Source of the DNA: Lineus longissimus
Taxonomy: Eukaryota; Nemertea; Pilidiophora; Heteronemertea; Lineidae
Direction of reading: 5' to 3'
DNA: 60,000 bases
Assembly (NCBI RefSeq): GCF_910592395.1
Contig: NC_088323.1
Coordinates: forward strand, 994,001-1,054,000
The notes below the pieces were generated by a model that made no database searches, was not told the origin of the DNA, and worked only from the letters and a program-made list of their open reading frames with translations. The translations under genes were made by a program, and so were the position numbers. Shown piece by piece: positions 32,350 to 43,860 of this stretch (positions are counted from its first letter, which is position 1; each line of letters starts with the position of its first letter).

Positions 32350-33390
32350 TCGCGGCGGAGACACAGCAATGTCTTGTAGAGCGTGTTGTCCAACATGATA
32401 CCACCACTGCCATCGCCGCGGCCACATGGTGATAGCAATGTATGTCTAGTAGAGCTTACTGTGCCTGTCCAACAAGATGCTACCACTGCCATCGCCGCTG
32501 ACACATGGTGATAGCAATGTATGTCTAGTAGAGCTTACTGTGCATGTCCAACAAGATGCTACCACTGCCATCGCCGCGGACACATGGTGATAGCAATGTA
32601 TGTCTAGTAGAGCCTTCTGTGCATGTCCAACAAGATGCTACCACTGCCACCGCCGCTGACACATGGTGATAGCAATGTATGTCTAGTAGAGCCTTCTGTG
32701 CATGTCCAACAAGATGCTACCACTGCCACCGCCGCTGACACATGGTGATAGCAATGTATGTCTAGTAGAGCCTTCTGTGCATGTCCAACAAGATGCTACC
32801 ACTGCCATCGCCGCGGCCACATGGTGATAGCAATGTATGTCTAGTAGAGCCTTCTGTGTATGTCCAACAAGATGCTACCACTGCCATCGCCGCGGCCACA
32901 TGGTGATAGCAATGTATGTCTAGTAGAGCTTACTGTGCATGTCCAACACGATGCCTCCACTGCCATCGCCGCGGCCACATGGTGATAGCAATGTATGTCT
33001 AGTAGAGCTTACTGTGCATGTCCAACAAGATGCTACCACTGCCATCGCCGCGGCCACATGGTGATAGCAATGTATGTCTAGTAGAGCTTACTGTGCATGT
33101 CCAACACGATGTCTCCACTGCCATCGCCGCGGCCACATGGTGATAGCAATGTATGTCTAGTAGAGCTTACTGTGCCCGTCCAACAATATACTACCAATGC
33201 CATCGCCGCGGCCACATGGTGATAGCAATGTATGTCTAGTAGAGCTTACTGTGCCTGTCCAACAATATGCTACCACTGCCATCGCCGTGGACACATGCAA
33301 TGTCTAGTAGAGCTTTTTAGACTCCGACTATGCTACCGTTGGCATTGCTGTGGGCACACAGCAATGACTTGCAGGGCTTGTCATCTTACC
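32350..33390 (+). repeat. 79-bp minisatellite, about 12-13 units
   Basis: The landmark GATAGCAATGTATGTCTAGT begins at 32431, 32510, 32589, 32668, 32747, 32826, 32905, 32984, 33063, 33142 and 33221, always exactly 79 bp apart. Degenerate units lie at both ends. Each unit contains CATCGCCGCGG or a close variant. The period is not a multiple of three and stops occur in the units, so it is not coding. Adjacent units 3 and 4 share private variants (CCACCGCCGCTGA), showing local duplication. Confidence 0.97.
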
Positions 33391-36300
33391 AATTTGTAAT
33401 TGTACCCATACTTCCTCTATCGCTGTTGAGCAGATTAAAATACCTCTCGCCTGTTGTTCCAATAACTAATTTGCGAAGTCGTTTCCTCTGGAACTGGATA
33501 TGCTGACAAAACTCTCTGTCGTAGTATATCCTAGTATTGCTTGATTTGAAGGTTCGGTGTATCCGTCAGTTTCCCATTGCACTTTTAATGTTACAGTTTA
33601 AAATTCCTGCACTTGCTCCTATTATTTGGTAATTGGGTGTGAAGTGAGAGAGAGTTAATTACATTTCCCGCAAAATAGCTCATTCGCCTTGATGGAGCAT
33701 ATCGTTGAAGCTGTTAACGTCAGACATTTTTCTTGGAGGACATGCTGTATTCCCGTTTCGTTTGGCATAAATCAAAATGGTGGTAGTAAAGTGTCGTTAT
33801 GACGTGCCCAAAAGACAAGGTGTTTTCCATCGCGTTATATTGGGCTATGTTACGCCCCCATGTCGATTAAGTGTAACGAATGAGGATCACGGGTTTACAA
33901 AAAAATCTTGATAATGATTTTCCGTTCCTGTGGTTCGTTCATGACTTGATTTTCTCGAGTTCATTCTTGATATTTTCATTTGATGTACAAATTTGTGCAG
34001 CCGCCCCCAGATAATGAATAGGATATCCGTCCTTGCTTTGTTGTTTGCGTAGCCTATATTGACGGCTGGGTGACTGAGTTCGTCTCTTTGGAGTGAAACG
34101 AGTCACGTCTGCGCAGCCGCAGATTCGAATGCGTTAATTATCTAGCTTGTCGTCTGCTCAAGTTACACCATATTCTTGTCGCGGCTGTTTGTCCTCAAAC
34201 ACTTTGTTGACATTCTGGCGTTATAACCCACTGGTCTGCTTGGAGCACACTCCTTAGGTCTCGCACCAGATCAGGTTGGGGGCGAATACGGCTTTACTCT
34301 CCATAGAATCGTTGGTGTTGATGATGTCTTGAAGTGAAATGTGCTGATTCTCTCTCCGGTCTAGAGAGGAAGGAAAGTCACGAGTTTTAAATTTGATATT
34401 ACCAATGATAATCCTGTCTTGTACCCGTCAACCTTCAACGCCATGTCGAAAAAAAATACTCGAATTGATCATGATATTTTGTCCGAGTAGATGACGATAT
34501 GTTTGCAATAGCAATACACTTAACAATACACTTAACAATACACTTTGATGATAAAGTTGACTCAAAAACAAATAATCATCTTCAAAACCTGTAGTAAAAC
34601 CCATGATATAAATGACTCGCTGATTCAAAGCGTTCCAGCAACTTGTTTCTCCAGTCTGCCTTTTAGCAATTACCATCGAGTAGAATCTAAATTATAGTTG
34701 GGGGCAAGATGGCGAGAGGAAATGAAGCATTTTGAGATCAAAGTCTTGTCGGGGGTACTATTATGCTCGCGGTATAAATTTTTCTAGTAATGATAGCATC
34801 AAATCATCCACTCTAGGTTTTTAGTGTATAGACTGAGAAAATATGGCTGAGTGTAAGAAAATTTAATGCATTGATTAATGAGAGATTGGTTGTTTGATGC
34901 AATTCATGAAAATATCACGTTTTTTCTTGGGTCGTAGGCATCATCACAGAATACACAATTATTATTGGTGTTAGCTCTCCAATGATAGTTTATCAAATCT
35001 TATATCAGTGACCATACCAATCTTAGTTCAACTTTGGCCTATCAGTTTATCTGATGACGGGGAAATCGCAAGGATGTTCAACTGCCTAAAGTTGTTTTTA
35101 AACACTGTCTGTCAAGGCCCAATTTCTTGTAGGTTCATCTCTTACAATGGCAGGTTATTCTTTGCACGTTTTTTTCAATACTGTCCTAAATATTGCTGAC
35201 AAAATCCTCCATATTTTGAGTATCACTGAACCACTTTCGTTCTTTCCACTTGCTTTTCAACATTGTCTCAATTCCAAATGTTGTTTACAAGAACAGCCAC
35301 TTCCTAGTGTGACTGCCCTAAACTCAGGAAAGGATTCTGCAACACGGTCACGTTTTATCTAATTGTCTTTCTGCTAAGTAATCCCAGTCGATTGGTTTAA
35401 TCATCTCGATAATATGGACATACTGTCTTAGGCTGTGCAGGGGCTTTATGATCTGAATTAGGATCCAGTTCGAGTATGGGAGAAGTGTAACTAAATTAGT
35501 CATCACTCGAGTGATGTGAGTGATATTTTTTTAGTGAAAGGGAGCTAAGGGGATGCTGGGGTAAATGTTAGGAGATGGGATGGGCTGCTGTAAAGTGCTG
35601 TCTTTCATCTATTTGGCATTCCACATCTAACTTCAGGGCAGATGTCATCTAATTGGTTTGTATTTATTTTTGGATATTTTCCTTCATGCCCAATAGCCCA
35701 CAGTAAAAACGTTGTTCAATTATAGATACCGTAGCCTACAGCAGCTACTCTTCCTGTAAAAATACCAAATCTAATTGACTTATTTGGTACTTTGCATTCA
35801 AAACGTAATTTTCTTTCTGAAGTAACTTAATTATTAGAGGCTTCTCTCTTGTCAACAACGCACACAGAAAAGTTTTATCAACGGAGCTTATGCTGATAGT
35901 GAAATAGCCAACAAAACAAGTGCACGACCCATCAACTCTATCCTGAGACATATTGATGCTGGTTATTTCATAACCAAAACCGGGACGTTTTTGAATAAAG
36001 TCATCACATTCCCCGCTGCCAGCAATTTCGTTCATGTCGTGCTACACTCAGGATGAAATATAAGCCTCGCAATGGCTCAAGTAATGCTGCGCTGCCCAAT
36101 TGACCCGCGGGATTAACTCCAGTGTGGAAAATGATATGGATGATTTTACGGTCGTGCTGCGTTTGAAATGGATGAATTTGGTATCAAGGCAGGAATGCAT
36201 GCTGCTGGAGATGATGATGATGATGGTTGGTCATGAGTTGGGTCAGCGTTTGCCAATCCGGCCATCAGATTTGTGCGATGTCCGGTCATAGAAGATGCCG

Positions 36301-36579
36301 AAATAGTATGAAAAGTCTAATGTACGCCAGTTCTTGTTTTACCATGTTGCGGAAACTACGTTGATTAGCAACCTACCCAGCGATTGTTGGTAACTAAACC
36401 GTCGCCTGCTAGTATAAACGATATTCAAGTCGTTGTCTATGACATGTGTTACTACATTGTTGGAGTAAATCCCTCACAGCCTTGTCAAAAACCAACACAT
36501 CATCTCTAAAACGCATCCCCAGGAGTAATAAAAGTACACCACTTGTTGTAATTAGCCACACTTTCTGATTGGTGCACCC
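33391..36579. other. No supported gene
   Basis: About 3.2 kb. Contains a short 12-bp tandem repeat (AATACACTTAAC, 2.7 copies, about 34513-34545) and no coding sequence I can defend. Confidence 0.45.
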
Positions 36580-36900
36580 GTTAATGACGTCATACAGACA
36601 CCCTAGATTTCTGTTCGCCGCGCCGAAGCCATAAAGCTAACAATGGCTCTGATTGTAATAAAGTCCAATTTGGTTTTGACTCGTATTTCACAGCAAGGCG
36701 AGTTTGATGACCCATGGGGCTCGTGATAGGGCGGCTAAGTGAATATATATAAACTGCAAACACCATTAAATTCCCTGTTATGGTGCGGCAGCCATTATGG
36801 ATAATTTTCTCATATAATTGAAATGAGCCTGGGAACATCAAAGACAGCCACGGGACATGTAATCACCCATAATTTTTGTATGGAATACTTTCAAGACATT
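36580..36900. promoter_or_regulatory. Possible enhancer-like element
   Basis: Has a palindromic CRE-like ATGACGTCAT (about 36582) next to an inverted CCAAT (GATTGGTG), many TAAT/ATTA homeodomain-type cores, and long stretches without low-complexity sequence. This is only a motif-based impression; conservation cannot be judged here. Confidence 0.2.
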
Positions 36901-39900
36901 ATGTTCCAGGTGAAATTTAAACAACTTGGAAAGTGCTGAGTTGGCATCTTCTGCGGACCCCCAGGACCACATTTGTGGATGTTGTTAGGAATACGGACAG
37001 CAAAGTTGGTGCCTTTGTCATCTTTGGGACCATATCACCAATGTACTACCTTGACCGATCTAAGAAGAATGTCCTCGCGTGTTGCTTTCAATCTGATATA
37101 ATCATCCATTGTCAGATGCTTCGTCTTGAACGCAATGGCTTCATCAGGAATCAACAGAGCAGGGAAAGTCGTGAGGTTCTGAGGTCAAGTCGGTCGATAC
37201 TCTAGAATTCGATCATTTCAGTTCTTGATGGAGTTTTTGCGGTGATAGACTCGAGATGCCACCTAATTAAAGAAATTGATAGAGGTTTGAGTGTGGGTTT
37301 AACCGAAAAATACTGCTATTAGCAATTCCCTAACTCTAAACTCTCGTATTTCCATTGTTGACAACTCAACCGAAAAATGAGTACTCATTACACCCTTTTG
37401 CCGATTCAAAACAATGTCGGGTCTTTGCCACACCCCATACCTTATCGATGATCCCTTTAACCTGATCCTAATATTACCTCCACGACATTTCGTCTCGAAG
37501 CTATCATCTTAGTATGATTCAATAAACACTTCCATTCGGTTTGATAGAAAATAAATTGAATCTTGAGAACGAACAGTGTCTTCTGAATGTACATTGGAGA
37601 GGAACAGGTGCCAGTAAATGCTTTATAACACGGTAACCATTAGGGTTAGGGTGGCGGAATAGTTTCAACGTCTTTATCTTGGTTATTTCTTATTGATTTC
37701 ATGTATATACGTTGAAAGCAAGGGCTTAGGCGACACCTAGCGACAAGGACCGCATTGTTGTATTCCCCGCTTTTTCTCCGCACTTCACCGCCTTCAAGCC
37801 AGTGTCTGCATTCCTGATTTAGGGAGCCAATGCTTTGGCGAGGCGTCTCACGTTATCGCTGTCGTAATGTCATTAGGTGTAAGTCCTTTCCTCGGGTTGT
37901 TTTTCGCCAACAGTAATGACTAACTCATTGAAGGTGGTTGCTTTGGTTTAGGATACCACTCACGATGAAATGAACTAACTGAGCGTAATGCTGGAACAGG
38001 CACCACTTCTGTTTACATCACGGTGAGAGTTCAGTTGCAAATATTGTGTTCACGACGCGTGGATCTATTTGGGATGAAATCTGATTTGTCTTTTTTTCAT
38101 TCATCTCTCATTGGGTAGTCGAGGTGCATGAACAATTTCACATTGTTGGTTTTTCTACCAGACGCCTAGATGTCGGCCAGCCCTTAAAATAATTTACCTC
38201 CAAAGAAATCAAAACATCAAAATGCAATGAAAATTTTTTTTCACCCTAATAGTATCCAACACCTCGCGATCTGTCTTTAGTCAGTAATTGCGACCTTCGT
38301 GTTTTTATTCCACCCCAATTACTGACTTCACTTTGTCCGGTATCCTTGATATAACATGGTGTGGTGTGTAAATTGATGAAGAGATCAATTACATGTAGTA
38401 TGGTTAAACCACAAGATTTATTTTGAGAGCCCATCATGTTTTGCGGTCAGGTTTTCCCATTATATTCAGGAGTTAAAAAACATGAAGCACCGTCTTATTT
38501 TTTCACCGCTTATTTTTAGAAAAGGTGATGCCTACGAAAGAAACATTGCCACTGCATGGACCCAAGGTAATTGTAACTGCAATTTCTGTCGGGTTTCCGC
38601 TGCCTTCGTCCCAGGACAAAACTGTATTAACAGTTGATCACCTCAGGCTGAGTATAGTTTGTCTGAAAGACATCCTTTATCATCAGTGGTAGAGGGTCTC
38701 CTAGTGTACCAGCCTAATGCATTATTTTGTCATTTATCGGATGAATCATATGTTGCCTACCGGCAGCGTCCCTGTCTTCAAACCGAATAGGCGAACAGCA
38801 CCGGTATGTGTATTTCATCTAACGAGGCCGAATGTTACTCGGAGCACCCCCTCACGGTGTCGTTATGTCTAGCCGGGTTGACATCCCGTCTACATGACAA
38901 CTTCCCTGACATAATGAGAGTACCGGATTTGACCGACGGCACACGCTGTCCTGCCGTGGCGACAGCTTCTTCGGATCATTAGGGCATATACTCGGGTCGA
39001 TGGCTTTGTCCAATGCTTCGTAGCCAGTTGATCCAGTTCATTCATGGGGGAGAGCTGTTATCAAAGATGTATCCTCACCCCGGATCATCACGAATTATCT
39101 TGTTGGATGTTTCCAGTATCCATCACACGCAAAGGCTTTGGAAAATTGTGAATGTACGATAAAGCGTCATTGTTTCAAGTTAGAGTTTTGAAAACATTTT
39201 TGAAATGAACGAGATGAAATTGGATGAAAAAGCATTAGCTTAAAAGCATTAGTTTGGTATCGGTGTAATTTTTTCATCAGAGACAAGGCTGTTTTCGGTA
39301 AATCCAGTGATGAATTCGATGTGGGCAATGATACCGTCTTACTGGTTCAACAAATTCAATCATCCCCATACAGGGTAGCCCAGAAAGATGTCAAGGTCAG
39401 GTTGAGTCGTCATTCTCTGCCATCGCTCGTCCATACCGTGTGTATGACAAAACGTGCCCAATGATGGACCGTCATACACTGACGACACATTCACAGCCAC
39501 CTATTCCCCAACACACGGAGCATTCGTTCCGTCAGCTTAATAATCAAATTCTTGTTTTGTATTGACCTTTTATGATAGAATTTCCCCTGGGCTTTCAGAA
39601 GAGTGACTCTATGATTGACAGAACATAGGGACTTCATATACAGCTAATATCAGAGGCAGTATTTTCATTGTATTCACGGTCGCTTGCAGCCGCAGATCGA
39701 GATCTTCTCGAGCCTGGTTGACGTGTTTATCAATCCGGGTTTTAGATAGAACTTAAGATGGCGATCTTGCACACGGTTCCCATGACAATTCAGAGGTCTG
39801 CAGGTTGAGAAAGTACAAACTCCTTGTATTAAGATAATGTTTTGTAAGGACCCAAAGGTACTTTGGCCTATTTAAGGTCATTGAAAAGATTCTATAAACG

Positions 39901-40203
39901 TCTAAGCCCGTTGAGTTCAAGATTTTATCAGTTCGTCCATTCTGAATACAAGTCTTAACGAATACGAGGTTTCAGCGATAACTTGGATGTTCGACGTTGG
40001 CAGCTTTCGTTTCGGGATAGCAATGCGATTTCCAGTTGTTCGAGCTCATGGCAAGAAAGATGCCGGGAATGTGCCACACCCCGAGACTCGGGGGTTCGGG
40101 TATTTCTCTCCAATTTTAAAGTATGTTGGTCAGTCGAAACGATCTGATTAGACATTCGATAGTCTTTCATTGGACTTGGAGACTAGTCATATTCCGTTCG
40201 AAG
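36901..40203. other. No strongly supported gene
   Basis: A 47-bp exon-like piece (38520-38566, after TTATTTTTAG, reading GDAYERNIATAWTQ, donor GTAATT) is the only candidate, and it is too short to trust. Confidence 0.4.
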
Positions 40204-40328
40204 TTATTCAAGGGTCACTTCATTTCCATGCACATTAACTGTCTTGGATAAATCGTCAAGGTCAGTGACATCATACGATGTTTTGCCGTCTGATAACATC
40301 ACTTTGCTGTTCTCTGTAATTGTCACAT
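40204..40328 (-). CDS. Candidate terminal exon
   Basis: On the - strand a pyrimidine-rich acceptor (GGTTTTTATGGTGCTAG) precedes a 125-bp segment reading VTITENSKVMLSDGKTSY, then DVTDLDDLSKTVNVHGNEV, then TLE and a stop. The Asp/Thr/Val-rich, extended-strand-like composition with balanced codons looks truly coding and unlike its AT-rich surroundings. No upstream exon was identified within the window and the family is unknown. Confidence 0.45.
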
Positions 40329-41265
40329 CTAGCACCATAAAAACCGAAAATAAACGCAAAATGTCAATAAAGACAGTTATTTTATGTCTTTCTTGAGGCA
40401 TCCCTGACATGCCTGATGACAATGATTTTATAGCTCAATTACACACCGTCAACAGAACGCAAATATACTGGTCGGAACGGTCATTCGCCAGGGTCACTTA
40501 ATGGATTAAGAAGACACTAAATATTCCCTACTTGTGTACAACAAGATGCAGTTACATTATTTGGATACAATTACAGTTATGGGCATGATAAAGATTAGTA
40601 TGCTCTATGTTCTCCATTGTGGTAGCGTGATGAAATTAATCAGACTCTGGTTCCAAAGAATCTGAAGAGACAAAACGAAACAAATTTTGATCAGGCATGT
40701 TTTAACTCAGTGGAGTTTGATCCGGATGCATAGTTCCATCGTTGTATCCGTAAACCAGTCTTTATTGCGGCCCGCCTGCCCGTTTTATGGCTCCCTGGTC
40801 GAAGTTGGCAAGTGTGTTTTTCTATGTCTCCCCCGAGAGGCGATTTTAGATTATTACCTTTTTTTCGCACAAAGCAATCGCCGCCCCAAGAGAAAGCGGG
40901 CGATGTTCTTGCGAAACCAAGGTAGAATATATTGCTTACGTCTCATGTCCAACAGCTACAACTATTGTCCAATTATATCCGCTATCAATCATTTCCAATT
41001 TTCGGAGAATCTCATGAAGTTAGGGCACTGGGCTTGAAGATAAATGGCCCGAATATGGTATGTTAGAATTTAGACTTTCCTTTCTTACTCCCGAGAATTT
41101 TGTCTTCGATCAGTTGTTACACTTGGACTCTTTGCTAGGCAATGTTGTCGCCACAGTTCGATTCCAGGATGCCGGTCCTGAATGGTTTCCTCTCTAATTA
41201 CCATTACAAGGCCCCCGGTACCCAGACCACGACCACTGGATTGGGCTGTCCGAAAGCTATTTTTG

Positions 41266-41421
41266 TTATCGGTCCCTTAAGCCGCGTTCGTTTGCAGTCG
41301 AAGTTATATAGTGCTAGTAAAAAAGCCTGATAGTCACCTTCGAGTATGCTGCGATTACCGACGTTAAGTTGAATATGACAAACGCTTTTGTCTGACAGCA
41401 GAACGCTTTTGTCTGACAGCA
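41266..41421 (+). repeat. 132-bp dispersed repeat, copy 1 (B1)
   Basis: 41266-41397 matches 42846-42977 at about 94% identity in the same orientation. Here the last 21 bp (AACGCTTTTGTCTGACAGCA plus one base) are tandemly duplicated, to 41421. Confidence 0.95.
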
Positions 41422-42750
41422 GGCTGAGAAGCCGTATGCCTCTGCATGTTCGCTTTGTGAGCTGCATTACGACCACCCCGGTAACCCAACTATTCAACCT
41501 GGGTCACCAAGGTTCCACTGTAGTGGCAATGCATGCACGAAACCAAACCACCACTTCACCAAACCACAAACGATATAGATTTTCAATTGTCGAGTCGGGT
41601 GGCGAGGGTTTCCTGGGATAGTATAATATGATTGAGGCATCAGGGTCGTGATAGAGTGTGTATTGATGATGTCATATTAAGATTTGTCTCTATTACTAGA
41701 CCATCTACATACTAAGACTTGTTAACACGATAGCTTTACAAGACGTTCCCAAGTGCTCTGAAACATGGGATGATGTCCATCTTGCATGCAGATGGCCTGT
41801 CATAACATTTAGTGTCTATTTATTATTGATACAAGGAACTTCACTTTTGTCATAAAAATGTCATTACATCAAAATAATAGCCTTTATGGTTTTACTCAAG
41901 AGGTGCCCACGTCATTTTACCGGCGAGAAGTAATCTGGAGTTGTTAAGGCAGCTGGCACTTTAAAAACCCGACAACGATGGCCCGGCCGTCATTTTTCGC
42001 ATTTTATACATCGTTAATAGTTAATGAAACCATTAGATTTTGACGGTGCACATTACGTTGGAAAAACAAAACGTCCACTGGCTCGTTCTGTCAGTTGGAA
42101 AAATTGAGTGCTGCATCGTGGAGGGGGTAAGAGTCATTCTTCGAACTGTGATTACTGTCTCCACTTTATTGTGCAAGCGGAAACCACTCTGGTGAAACTC
42201 CCGGCTCATGATGTTTTACCGGTTTTATAGTCGACGAAGCAGTGTTCTGGAACTCGTGTGTATAAAACTTGTGCTTGGAATTGCATTTTCAGTCATTTGG
42301 AACAAAAAAACATCCGTGGTATTTCACCAAGAGTGGGGATTGCCTCATACTCGCCAATCATTATCAATCTGCATGGCTGTCCAACTGGAAAGAGCATCCT
42401 ACTGATTAATAACATGCGAAAACACGGCCTTGTCACTTGTCACTTGGGTGATAATCGCCTGGCTGAGATCCTAGGACAGAAGTGCGGAATTTCCCTCGGG
42501 CCTCGCTCGGGACAAGGTCGTTGGCCAGTGTACTTAGCCGACGACATATACATGCTTGGTCATAGACCAACCAATTATTCGCATAGCATATGACAACAGT
42601 AGTTCATTGTACGAACAACGAAACGGAAAAACTGAATGTTAATATTTCATCTGAACGTTAAGTCGAAAGTGTCTATAGCTTTACGTTGCAAAAATCAAGA
42701 ATGTGTCATTTTATAACTGCTGTACTGATACATTTTCCCTATTTTATTCG

Positions 42751-43075
42751 TATTTTAAGCCACTTTGAGTATGGACAGTTCTCATATTAAGTCGACGGGC
42801 TTAATCATCACCCTTCCACTGTACCAGTCTTATCTAACAGTTTCATTATCGATCCCTTGAGCCGCGTTCGTTTGCAGTCGAAGTTGTACAGTGCTAGTAA
42901 AAAAGCCTGATAGTCACCTCCGAGTATGCTGCGATTACCGACGTTACGCTGAAGATGACAAACGCTTTTGTCTGACAATAGTATTTTGAGCCACTTTGAG
43001 TATGGACAGTCCTCATATTAACTTAACGGGCTTAATCATCCCCCCTTCCACTGCACCAGTCTTATCTAACAGTTT
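42751..43075 (+). repeat. Composite repeat A1-B2-A2
   Basis: A 93-bp segment A (42751-42843, containing GCCACTTTGAGTATGGACAG) recurs at 42982-43075. Between the copies lies the 132-bp segment B (42846-42977) that also stands alone at 41266. The layout is therefore a 231-bp unit followed by a partial second unit. A1 and A2 differ at several positions. Confidence 0.93.
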
Positions 43076-43840
43076 GACCATTGCTTGTTTAGAGAAGATA
43101 CGACTCAGTGACGGTTATCGACACTTGAAGGTGGGCAAATCAATAAATACCGACTGGCTATCTGGAATATTTGAGCAAATCATTCCAGCCATGCCTGAAT
43201 AAGCGTGGTAGCGATGTGAGGACCAGCCCTCTGGGATAAATTCAAATGCGTACGGTCTTGAATCTTTTCAGCATCAGAAAAGATCCGATGGTTGTCAGTG
43301 GGAAAGGGATTCTGTCCAAGTAACTGGTGTTCAGAACAACAACAATTCTATTGTACTTTTAATATAAAGACCTTTGGTTTCGATATAAATGTACTTTAGT
43401 TTTGACATCGACAATATGTCATGATACGGATTTGGTATCTTAATATTAAAAATGATAACTTGTGATGCTTCTTCATTGCTTCAGAGGCACTGATTTTCTA
43501 ATGTTGGTCGAAAAATAGGCGATATCATTGATTTTGCAACACTCTGTCTACAGGCAGTTGTGGCAAGGTTAAATGCACTTTCACCTTACGACAGATCTAC
43601 GTTGTTGAGAACAAATCCACGAGCCATGACTTGCTTTGATGACTTCATTTAGTGTGAGGATACGAGATCCTCCAGAGGGCACTAGCGATTGACATTTTCA
43701 ACTGGAAATGATTTGCGTTAATTGGAATTTGAGAAATCCCTGGCGAAATATCGTAAATGGCATCGATGAGAAGCGGTAATAAGCCGGAGTGAAAGTGGGT
43801 ATTGCAATTAACTCTTCAGGGTGGTTAGAGAGGGGATGCA

Positions 43841-43860
43841 ATGACGTCATGTCACGTGAT
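43841..43860. promoter_or_regulatory. Adjacent CRE and E-box palindromes
   Basis: ATGACGTCAT abuts GTCACGTGAT: a full cAMP-response-type site directly next to a CACGTG E-box of the USF/MITF type. It may be a regulatory element; no transcript is evident beside it. Confidence 0.35.

Noticed and set aside
36212-36226. GATGATGATG microsatellite
   Set aside because: A short, common trinucleotide run without further structure.
37640-37651. Two TTAGGG telomere-type repeats
   Set aside because: Only two units; expected by chance and not an interstitial telomere.
42258-42593. ORF with a Walker-A-like string GCPTGKS
   Set aside because: The motif appears once in an ORF with no other ATPase features, no Walker B and no splice or start context; likely chance.
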